Part shown: positions 36,807 to 45,600 of the stretch, in pieces
How the letters are laid out: every line of letters starts with the position of its first letter
How positions within the stretch are numbered: the stretch's first letter is position 1
Origin: CAZHHH01 sp052400685
GTDB taxonomy: Bacteria > Bacteroidota > Bacteroidia > Bacteroidales > Marinilabiliaceae
Reading direction: 5' to 3' (one strand)
Assembly (NCBI GenBank): GCA_052400685.1
Contig: JBQTGJ010000012.1
DNA length: 64,000 nucleotides
Notes under the pieces: generated by a model
What the model saw: the letters and a program-made list of their open reading frames with translations, nothing else
What the model was told of the DNA's origin: nothing
The model's database searches: none
Program-made: the position numbers and the translations under genes

Positions 36807-39170
36807 ATGATTAAAAATGTCTTTTGGTTTATTTTTATGGGAGCGGCAGTGTGCTTCTGTGGTTGTCAGCAGCCCGAAGCAGAGAAGCATTATGTCAAAA
36901 CCGGCGGTCCGGAAGTGATTCCGTTTCGTGCTCTACAGTTTGGTTTGGAAGATGTTAAATTGCTGGATGGGCCCTTTTTGGACGCGACTAAACGCAATGA
37001 GAAAATTCTTTTAAATTATGAACCTGATCGTTTGTTGGCCCATTTCAGAGAACAAGCAGGTCTGGAGCCCAAAGCTGAACACTATGGTGGTTGGGAAGGC
37101 GAATCGTTGACAGGTCATAGCCTTGGGCATTATCTTTCTGCCTGTGCGATGATGTATAAAACCACTGGAAATGAGGAGTTCTTGGATAGGGTGAATTATA
37201 TCGTCAGTGAACTTGATGAAATTCAAATAGCCAATGGGGATGGGTATATTGGTGCTTTTGAAGGAGGCAAGAAGGTTTTTGAGGAACAGATTGCTAAAGG
37301 AGAAATTCGTTCAGCCGGTTTTGATCTCAATGGAATATGGGCCCCCATTTATACGCAACATAAAGTAATGGCCGGTTTGATGGATGCCTATAAGTTATGT
37401 GGAAACGAAAAAGCGCTGGAAATTGAAAAGGGATTTGCCGATTGGCTTGGAACGATCGTAAAAAACCTTTCACATGAGGATATTCAAAAGATGCTTCATT
37501 GTGAACATGGCGGAATTAATGAATCTTTTGCGGAACTGTATGCCGTTACAGGTGATAATAAATATCTGGAATTATCGCGGGTGTTTCATCACGAGGCTGT
37601 GTTGGGGCCTCTTTCCGAAGGGATAGATATTTTGCCGGGCCATCATGCCAATACTCAGATACCCAAATTAATTGGACTGGCGCGTCGTTATGAACTGACC
37701 GGCGATACTGTTGATCGAAAAACAGCAGAATTTTTTTGGACGAGTGTTGTCAATCATCATTCGTATGTTACCGGTGGTAATGGTGACCATGAGTATTTTA
37801 GCAGTCCTGATACTCTTAGCAATTATCTTAGTAGTAACACAACTGAAACGTGCAATGTCTATAATATGCTTAAACTCTCAAACCATTTATTTAAATGGGA
37901 AGGAGAGGCTAAAATTGCTGATTTTTATGAAAGAGCGTTATTTAACCATATTCTCTCGTCTCAACATCCCGAAACCGGGCATGTTATATATAATTTATCG
38001 CTTGAGATGGGGGGGCATAAAGAATATCAGGACCCTTACGGATTCACTTGTTGTGTGGGAACCGGAATGGAAAATCACGCCAAGTATCCGAAAAATATTT
38101 ATTTCTACAATGATCAGGAATTGTTTGTGAGTCAGTTTATTGCCTCTGAGCTTACCTGGGCTCAAAAAGGCTTAAAATTGACTCAGCATACACAATACCC
38201 TGATGAGCAAAGTACTGCTTTTACTTTCGAGTGTGAAAAACCAATTGATTTAGTACTGCAGATTCGTTATCCTTACTGGGCTCAAAAAGGTATGACAGTG
38301 AAGGTTAATGGCAGGGAAGTTTCATTTAGCGCAACGCCACAAAGTTTTGTGGCTATTGATCGTGTTTGGAAATCAGGGGATAAAGTAGAGGTGTCTTTTC
38401 CTTTTTCGCTTAGATTAGAGACTATGCCCGACAATAAAGACAGAGTTGCTTTGATGTATGGCCCTTTGGTTTTGGCCGGACAGCTGGGACCCGAAGATGA
38501 TGCAAATGCCGCCAATCCTCTTTATGTGCCTGTTTTGATGGTTGATGATTCTAATCCTGAGACATGGACTACCAGCGTTCAGGGGGCTACTAATACTTTT
38601 AAAACGAAAAATGTTGGGCGTCCGCGTGATATCGTTTTTAAACCTTTCTACAAAACTAATGACTGGCGCTATTCTGTCTATTTTGACATCTTTAATGAAG
38701 CCAGATGGAAGACTTTTCAGGAAGAGTACAAAGCCAGGCAGGAGGCTAAGAAAAAACTGGAGGCCCGGACCATTGATTATTTTCAACCTGGAGAAATGCA
38801 GCCGGAAAGAGACCATAATTTTAAAAGCGAAAAAAGTTGGGTTCATGAGTATCGTCGGCGTAAATATCGTGAGGCCGATCGTGGCGGCTGGATGTCTTTT
38901 GAAATGAAGGTCGTTGATGAAGGTCCTCTGCAGTTAGCTATTGAATATTGGGGTGGTTATTCTGGGAGTAAAACCTTCGATATTTTGGTTAATGGAGAAC
39001 GAATTGCCACTGAAAATATCTCCAATGCCCGCCCCGGTGAATTTTATACCCAGGTTTATGATATCCCTGATGGCATTGACAGAGAAAATGGTTTTATTAC
39101 CGTAAAATTAGATCCCAAAGATGACCATAGGGCAGGACCGGTTTTTGGCGCTAGAACCTTGAAGAAGTAA
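36807..39170 (+). CDS. GH127-type beta-L-arabinofuranosidase lipoprotein
   Basis: A 787-residue lipoprotein (lipobox FCGC, C20). The central part is the former DUF1680 (alpha/alpha)6 barrel of GH127/GH146. Zinc-site residues are visible as E347 and C349 (TTETCNVYNM) and the pair C415-C416 (FTCCVGTGMENH), one being the cysteine nucleophile; E329 in GGNGDHEYF is the probable acid. Other family motifs are GHSLGHYLSACAMMY and NGDGYIGAFEGG. A C-terminal beta-sandwich (about 665-787, WMSFEMKVVDEGPLQLAIEY) is DUF6805-like. These enzymes remove beta-L-arabinofuranose, known from hydroxyproline-linked arabino-oligosaccharides and from caps on pectic side chains. The gene is followed by a terminator. 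Confidence 0.92.
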   Translation: MIKNVFWFIFMGAAVCFCGCQQPEAEKHYVKTGGPEVIPFRALQFGLEDVKLLDGPFLDATKRNEKILLNYEPDRLLAHFREQAGLEPKAEHYGGWEGESLTGHSLGHYLSACAMMYKTTGNEEFLDRVNYIVSELDEIQIANGDGYIGAFEGGKKVFEEQIAKGEIRSAGFDLNGIWAPIYTQHKVMAGLMDAYKLCGNEKALEIEKGFADWLGTIVKNLSHEDIQKMLHCEHGGINESFAELYAVTGDNKYLELSRVFHHEAVLGPLSEGIDILPGHHANTQIPKLIGLARRYELTGDTVDRKTAEFFWTSVVNHHSYVTGGNGDHEYFSSPDTLSNYLSSNTTETCNVYNMLKLSNHLFKWEGEAKIADFYERALFNHILSSQHPETGHVIYNLSLEMGGHKEYQDPYGFTCCVGTGMENHAKYPKNIYFYNDQELFVSQFIASELTWAQKGLKLTQHTQYPDEQSTAFTFECEKPIDLVLQIRYPYWAQKGMTVKVNGREVSFSATPQSFVAIDRVWKSGDKVEVSFPFSLRLETMPDNKDRVALMYGPLVLAGQLGPEDDANAANPLYVPVLMVDDSNPETWTTSVQGATNTFKTKNVGRPRDIVFKPFYKTNDWRYSVYFDIFNEARWKTFQEEYKARQEAKKKLEARTIDYFQPGEMQPERDHNFKSEKSWVHEYRRRKYREADRGGWMSFEMKVVDEGPLQLAIEYWGGYSGSKTFDILVNGERIATENISNARPGEFYTQVYDIPDGIDRENGFITVKLDPKDDHRAGPVFGARTLKK

Positions 39171-39194
39171 GCGCTTAATATTGATAATTTATAG

Positions 39195-39230
39195 ACTCCC
39201 TGTGAAAAATGGTTTTGCAGGGAGTTTTAT
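39195..39230 (+). terminator. Rho-independent terminator after the GH127 gene
   Basis: ACTCCCTG pairs perfectly with CAGGGAGT around a 15-nt loop, followed by TTTTATTTG. Confidence 0.85.
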
Positions 39231-39378
39231 TTGATAAGTGCAAGAGTTTTTCGAGAATGTGCCATGCATCTGTTCTAAAAAGGATAATTTTTGCATATAC
39301 TTTTTGTTTAATGATCCCTCGCTCTTTTATTAGTAGTTAATCTCTTAATTTAGGGTGTGAGTATAATTTTTTTTTAAT

Positions 39379-41613
39379 ATGATACGTTTTGTTTTTCTTT
39401 TACCTTTTGTTTTTTCTGCACTGATTCTTAATGCACAGCTTACTAAGGAGGATTATGAAAGGGCCGACTCTGTTTCGAAGTTTAGGAATATGGTACTAAA
39501 TGAAGTACTTGAACTGAATTGGATAGACACGACCGAACTATTTTGGTACAAAACGAGGATCTCTTCCGATACTATACGTTATTACATTGTTGATGCTAAA
39601 AGCCTGAGTAAACGATTGGCTTTCGATCATGACCGCGTTGCAAAGGTGTTGAAAGAAGATTTGAATATGAATGCTAAGCCGGGTCAACTTTGGCTTAATA
39701 AACTGAAATTCTCTCCCGAAATTGAAAGTTTTACTTTCCAATATAAAGATTCTGTATGGAAATGCCACATTACGGAGGATTATAAACTGGAAGCTATTGC
39801 CCCCGCGAATAAGCGGCACTCTGGAGGTCATTGGGGCAAGACTCGCGATGAGCTGGGCAACGGACCTGTTACATCTCCCGATGGTAAAAAGGTGGCTTTT
39901 ATTCGCGATTATAATTTGTTTGTCAGGATGCTGGATGAGGAGGAGCCGGTACAGCTGAGTTTCGATGGAGCTGCCGTGGACCTCTATTCTTCTTATATTT
40001 CATGGTCCCCCGATTCACGTTATCTGACGACTAATAAAGTCAGACTTCATGAAAAACGCTATATGCAGTTTATAGAGTCTTCTCCCAAAGAACAATTGCT
40101 TCCAAAACTGCATAAAATTGAATATCTCAGGGCTGGCGATGTTCTTCCCATTCATAGACCCACTCTGTTTGATGTGCAGGAGAGAAAACAAATTGATATT
40201 GATACCAGAGCTTTCGAGAATCAGTATAGTATCTCAAATGTTAAATGGTTGGCCAATAGCAAGGCATTCACCTTTGAGTTCAATCAACGTGGACACCAGC
40301 GATACCAGGTGGTAAAAGTTGATGCTATGACAGGGGAGATACTCATTGTAATTGATGAGAAGAGTTCTACTTTTATTGATTATAGTGGTAAGCGGTATCG
40401 ATATGACCTGGAAGATACTCAGGAAATTATTTGGGCTTCGGAGCGCGATGGCTGGAATCACCTCTATCTTTTTGATGGCCAGTCAGGAAAGATGAAAAAT
40501 GCAGTGACTAAGGGTGAGTGGGTCGTTCGTGGTGTGGAGCATGTTAATGAGGACGAACGTTTCATTATATTTCGTGGCAGTGGTCGCAACAAAAATGAAG
40601 ATCCCTATTTCGAGCATTACTACAGGGTGGGCTTTAATGGCAAAGGGCTTGTAGATCTGACGCCGGATAAAAGACAACACAAGGCTACTTTTTCTCATGA
40701 TTATAAGTTTTTTGTAGACACATATTCAACGCCGGATATTCCCCCGGTTAGTGTCTTGAGACAATCTGCCGACGGGAAGATCTTGATGACGCTCGAAAAA
40801 GCGGATGTTTCAAAGCTGACTGAGTGTGGATGGGTGGCACCTGAACCCTTTGTTGCAAAAGGGCGCGATGGAAAAACGGATATCTGGGGAAATATTTATC
40901 GACCCTCCAATTTTGACCCTCAAAAATCATATCCTATTATTGAGTATATCTATGCAGGCCCCCACAGTTCTTTTGTGCAAAAAAGTTTTGTCCCTTATAT
41001 GGGACATTTTAGCAGGCTGGCCGAACTGGGATTCATTATTGTGCAGATTGACGGCATGGGAACTTCTAACAGAAGTAAAGCATTCCATAACGTTTGTTAT
41101 AAAAATCTGAAGGACGCCGGTTTTCCTGATCGTATCAAATGGATGAAGGCTGCAGCAGAAAAGTATCCCTATATGGATACTACAAGAGTTGGAATATTTG
41201 GGGCTTCTGCTGGTGGTCAGAGTGCCATGGGAGCTGTGCTTTTTCATCCTGACTTTTATTCTGCCGCGGTGGCTTCTTGTGGCTGTCATGACAACCGAAT
41301 GGATAAGATGTGGTGGAATGAGCAATGGATGGGATATCCGGTAGGTCCCCATTACGCCGAATCGTCGAATGTTGTGAATGCCCACCTTTTGGAGGGACAT
41401 CTGTTGCTGATTGTTGGCGAGAATGACGACAATGTTGATCCGGCTTCAACCATGCAGGTCGTGGATGCTTTGATTAATGCTGATAAGGAGTTTGAATTGC
41501 TTGTATTACCTGGTGTTAATCATACCCTGGGAGGTAAGTATGGGGAGCGCAAACGTCGTGATTTCTTTGTCCGTTATTTGTTAAATGAAGCGACTCCCAA
41601 TTGGAATAATTGA
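39379..41613 (+). CDS. S9 family peptidase (DPP-IV-like)
   Basis: A 744-residue exported serine peptidase with a short signal peptide (ends ILNAQ). The N-terminal beta-propeller (about 120-490) contains DPPIV_N-type repeats (YISWSPDSRYLTTNK, QEIIWASERDGWNHLYLFDG). The C-terminal alpha/beta-hydrolase carries S610 in GIFGASAGGQSA, the aspartate D683 or D684 in GENDDNVDP and H715 in PGVNHTLGG. Dipeptidyl peptidases of this type cut after proline (or alanine/hydroxyproline-like residues) at the second position of peptides. It has its own leader after the GH127 terminator. Finding it inside a glycan locus suggests attack on the protein part of plant glycoproteins, though many Bacteroidetes carry such peptidases for general use. 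Confidence 0.9.
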   Translation: MIRFVFLLPFVFSALILNAQLTKEDYERADSVSKFRNMVLNEVLELNWIDTTELFWYKTRISSDTIRYYIVDAKSLSKRLAFDHDRVAKVLKEDLNMNAKPGQLWLNKLKFSPEIESFTFQYKDSVWKCHITEDYKLEAIAPANKRHSGGHWGKTRDELGNGPVTSPDGKKVAFIRDYNLFVRMLDEEEPVQLSFDGAAVDLYSSYISWSPDSRYLTTNKVRLHEKRYMQFIESSPKEQLLPKLHKIEYLRAGDVLPIHRPTLFDVQERKQIDIDTRAFENQYSISNVKWLANSKAFTFEFNQRGHQRYQVVKVDAMTGEILIVIDEKSSTFIDYSGKRYRYDLEDTQEIIWASERDGWNHLYLFDGQSGKMKNAVTKGEWVVRGVEHVNEDERFIIFRGSGRNKNEDPYFEHYYRVGFNGKGLVDLTPDKRQHKATFSHDYKFFVDTYSTPDIPPVSVLRQSADGKILMTLEKADVSKLTECGWVAPEPFVAKGRDGKTDIWGNIYRPSNFDPQKSYPIIEYIYAGPHSSFVQKSFVPYMGHFSRLAELGFIIVQIDGMGTSNRSKAFHNVCYKNLKDAGFPDRIKWMKAAAEKYPYMDTTRVGIFGASAGGQSAMGAVLFHPDFYSAAVASCGCHDNRMDKMWWNEQWMGYPVGPHYAESSNVVNAHLLEGHLLLIVGENDDNVDPASTMQVVDALINADKEFELLVLPGVNHTLGGKYGERKRRDFFVRYLLNEATPNWNN

Positions 41614-41664
41614 TTGTTGTTCTGTTTATTTATTTTATCATACCCAATTTTCAGAGGGATCGCC

Positions 41665-41949
41665 CTATTCAAAGGACACGCCCACCTGTTCGCCGGTGGC
41701 CGGAATAGACTTAAGATCATGCCTGTTTTCATTGTTCTCTGACAAGCCAATATTCTGTGCCTGCACACGAATCCGGTTACTGCTTTGATCTTCGGTCGTC
41801 CAAAGAAACGCACTTTTACATGACCCGGCATCAGTTTTTGCCGTTGTAACAGCGCCATTTGCCACACGAGGCAGCCATGCAAAACTTGTTTCCTGGTATC
41901 GAACCGCATAAGAAATGACGGGTGGTGATGACTGTTGTAAAGTGTTAAT
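41665..41949 (-). pseudogene. Orphan coding fragment of an unidentified protein
   Basis: A 95-codon open frame with clearly protein-like composition (YAVRYQETSFAWLPRVANGA, then SAFLWTTEDQSSNRIRVQAQ, ending GEQVGVSFE). It begins without a start codon right after a TAA at 41950. The first ATG leaves only 66 residues (41865). It looks like the 3' remnant of a gene whose 5' part was lost. I do not recognise a family; the first part resembles a beta-sandwich strand pattern. Confidence 0.4.
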
Positions 41950-41973
41950 TTATAGTGCTTTTGTGAGGCGCAG

Positions 41974-42036
41974 AAAAAACACGTGTGATTTTTCAAAAAA
42001 GACGTGTGTTTTTTGAAAAAAGACGTGTGTTTTTTA
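41974..42036. repeat. Three tandem 21-bp repeats with ACGTGTG core
   Basis: ACGTGTG occurs at 41981, 42002 and 42023, exactly 21 bp apart, each flanked by an A-run on the left and a T-run on the right (AAAAAAGACGTGTGTTTTTTG). Two-turn periodicity fits a DNA-binding site array; the A/T-runs fit bent DNA. Confidence 0.7.
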
Positions 42037-42040
42037 TTAA

Positions 42041-42086
42041 AATGTAGCGTGATATTATCAGACATCACGCTACATTATTTTTTTTA
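42041..42086. terminator. Strong hairpin terminator
   Basis: AATGTAGCGTGAT and ATCACGCTACATT form a perfect 13-bp stem around a 10-nt loop, followed by ATTTTTTTTT on the plus strand. Read on the minus strand it ends in TTTTAATAAAAAA, so it favours plus-strand transcripts. Confidence 0.8.
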
Positions 42087-42096
42087 ATTCAAATCC

Positions 42097-42522
42097 GTTC
42101 GGTGTAGCGTCTCGCTACGTCGTATTACGTAAAAAATTTTTATTTTATTTATGTGCTCAAGCCGCACGGGTTTTTACTTTTTTTACTCATTGAAGTTTTT
42201 ATTTCAAAGGTATTCGTGATCCGCTTCGCCTCGTTCGGTGTAGCGTCTCGCTACGCCTAATTACGTAAAAAAGATATTTTTCATTTATGTGCTCAAGCCG
42301 CACGGGCTTTTACTTTTTTTACTCATTGAGGTTTTTATTTCAAAGGTATTCGTGATCCGCTTCGCTCCACTACAGCAAAATTCAATTAATTAAAATGCCG
42401 TCGCTGCAAGTCATTTCCTAAACGGAAATTCCTTGAGGCGGAAAGCAACCCCGATATCTCCTGAGATTACTGGTTTTTATATTAGAGCTGGATTTTAATT
42501 AATTCTCTAAATTTTTTTATTT
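42097..42522. repeat. Second dispersed repeat family, copy 2, with 136-bp internal tandem duplication
   Basis: A 136-bp unit starting GTTCGGTGTAGCGTCTCGCT occurs at 42097 and 42233, about 93% identical. The region from about 42290 to 42522 continues like the copy at 5830 (GCCGTCGCTGCAAGTCATTT, TTGAGGCGGAAAGCAACCCC). On the minus strand each unit encodes a 13-residue micro-frame (MSKKSKSPCGLST and MSKKSKNPCGLST). No longer gene is visible. Confidence 0.78.
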
Positions 42523-42637
42523 GCCATAAAGTCGGGAGTTTGAGCTATGAAGTTCAAATTCAAGGCGTTTACTTTTCGTAAATGACTGTTTTTATGGCAA
42601 GCATAACGAAGTAGTTGACTTTATAGACAAACACTAA
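42523..42637. repeat. Dispersed hairpin element, copy 10, overlapping the HTCS stop codon
   Basis: CATAAAGTCGGGAGTTTGAG, then CAAGGCGTTTACTTTTCG and TTTATAGACAAACACTA. It lacks the ~24 bp CTTGCGAAGTCATAAAAATC arm found in the copy at 13807. Its terminal CTA is the TAG stop of the regulator gene on the minus strand. Confidence 0.82.
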
Positions 42638-45600
42638 ATATTAAAATAATCTCTAGGCGATTGGCCGTAAAGTTTTTTAAAACAGGAAGTAAAGTAGGCT
42701 GGACTGGCAAAGCCGCTTTCATAAGCCGCTTCTGCAATATTACATTTTCCTGCACGAATTAATTGAGTGGCATTTTTTATCCTAATAGTACGTATAAATT
42801 CTGTCGTGGAGCATCCCACAATTCCTTTAAGTTTTTTGTGAAGCAGGGAACGACTTACGCCCATTTTATTTGTCAGAAAAGTTACATCAAGGTGCTCATT
42901 ATCCAGATGTTCTTTTACAAGCTTAGTCAACTCTTCTATGAACTTTATATCGGTGTTGGAACAATATAATTCGCATGATGGAAAGGCTGCGTCATTATGA
43001 AAATGAGTAAGCACTTTTTGCCTGTTTTTTAAAATGTTTTCGATTATTTGAATAAGCATTTCGGGATAAAATGGTTTCTCAATGTAATAATCAGCTCCTG
43101 TCATTAGTCCTTCCAATTTGTTTTCTACACCTGTTTTTGCGGTCAGCAATATAATAGGTATATGGGAGGTGGCCTGATCGGTTTTGACTTCTTTTGTAAA
43201 TGTAATACCGTCCATTTCAGGCATCATAATGTCGCTAATAATGATATTTGGTGTTGATGTATTAAGTTTCTCTAATCCTTTTTTGCCGTTACTAACAGCT
43301 TCAACATGATAATTAACCTCTAAAAACTCGATAAGAAATTTTACCAATTCAATATTATCTTCAATCAGCAGAATATATGGTTTGCCTGAAATCGCGTCTA
43401 TGGGATCGCCAATCTGCTTTGGAAATGATTCCTGGACTATTTCGGATTTTAAATTTTGTTTTATAAACTGATCCTTTTCTGTTACAATTTCTTCGTCCTG
43501 GAAATCGGCTTTTGAGACGGGGAGCAATACCGTGAAACTGGAGCCTTCACCCGGCTTACTATCCACTTCTATGGTACCCCGGTGAAACAGAACCATACTT
43601 TTTACGAAAGCCAGCCCTATTCCTGAATTTGCAGAATGGACGTTTCCATGATCCGATTGGAAAAATTGATCAAAAATTTTATCAAGGAACTCGGGTTCAA
43701 TTCCTTTGCCCGTGTCTGATACCTGTATAATCAAATTTTGTTTGTCATTTGAGGAAGCACCTTCTCTTGGTTTGATATCTATGAATAACTTAATTTTGTC
43801 TCCTTTTTCGGTAAACTTAAAAGCATTGGAAAGTAAGTTAATAATGATTTTGTCAACTTTATTTCCATCGAACCAAATTTTAGAATTCGGTTGAGGTATT
43901 TGAACAATAAATTCGATGCCTTTTGAATCAGCTAACTCCGAGAATGATTCTGTTATATCATTTATATATGTATTAATATCCTGAAGCGAAATTGTCAATT
44001 TATCTTTTCCTGTTTCAATTTTTCTGAACTCCAGCAACTGATTGATCAAATAAAACAGACGCTTGGCGTTCCGTTCAATTCCCGAAATCTTTTCTCTTAA
44101 GGCTGGACTCAGTTTTTCTTCTTTCATAAGTTGGCTGGTTGGACCGATTATTAGTGTTAAAGGTGTTTTAAGTTCATGTGATATATTCGTGAAAAAATCA
44201 AGTTTAATTTGATGGATTTCATCTTCATGTTCGCGTTCCCGACGTTCCAACATTAATAGCGCTTTTGCTTGTTCAATCCTTTTATTTATTTTCAGAGTCA
44301 GGCGGGTCAATAAAATTATTGTCAAAAGAAAACCGGCGAAAGCGCTTTTGGACAACCACCAGGGCGGACGAATTACGATTTTTAATTGTTGACCTTTAGC
44401 AGCATTTCGAATGTCTCCTATTGAGGCTTTTACATGAAAGTAATAGGTGCCGGGACTCAGGTTTGTGTATGTCGCAAAATTGCGTGTTCCCACAAAATTC
44501 CATTTTTTTTCAAAACCTTCCAGATAATATGCATACTGACAGCTACCAATAGCTGAATAGGCTATTGCCGCATATTCTATTGTCAGAACATTTTGATCAT
44601 AATCCAGTAAAATGTTTTTTGATTTGTTTAATGACTGTTTTAACTTTTGGTCTTCTCCTGGAATTACTTCTTCATTGAAGAGTTTCATTCCGGTAAATAT
44701 TATTTCCAATGTGTCGGGTTTTTGCTCAGGCTGATTTTCATTGAAAGAAATCATCCCGTTGTTGCCACCAAAATAGATGTTTTCCTGACTGTCTCTGAAT
44801 GATGCACGGTAATTAAATTGATTGAAGGGAATTCCGGAATTACTGTCATACAAAATATTTATATCCTCATTGGGAGAGAATCTTACTAATCCTTTATCAC
44901 TGCTGGCCCAAAACCAACCATTATCACCTTCTTCAAGACTAAATATCCATGACACAGGAAACCCTGTTTCAGTGTTGAAGAATTTTATATTTCCTGTTTT
45001 TTCATTATACCTGCACAATCCTTTGTAGCAATCTCCAAACCAGACATTACCCTTCGAATCGGTTTTTACAAAATTAATACTATTCATTTCCGGTAACCGG
45101 TTGAACAAACAAAGAGAATCCTTAGATGGTATATACTCATATACTTGTGATCCGGAAGTAAACCACAATTTCTCAGACGTTCCTGCTATACATACAAATT
45201 GTGATTTTCCTAGTATTTTAGGCTTCAAAGCAGAAAAAGAGCCTGTTGCTTTTTTATACACCGATATGCCTTCCGACGTGGCTATATAAATAGATTTTCC
45301 TATATCTAAAAATGAGTATATCGCATCTGATGATAATTCGTTTGTATTACCAGGATTCAGGTACTTTATTTTGTTGTTTTTGGTGTTTAAAATGTTGATA
45401 CCTCCGGTGTATGTGGCAATCCATAATTCGTAATCGGATACGAACAGAAGATCGTGAATATTATTGTATGATAAAAGTGCCGGTCCTTTATTTTGTGAAT
45501 AATGAATTATTTCACCAGAATAGCGGTTGTATTTATTAAGCCCATTATCCTCAAGTCCAATCCATAAATTGCCTTCCTTATCTTCGGTGAGACAACTGAC

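Noticed and set aside
41574..42068. 164-codon minus-strand frame after the S9 peptidase
   Set aside because: The protein-like signal in this region is in the other frame (41665-41949); this frame runs through T/A-rich repeats and looks non-coding.
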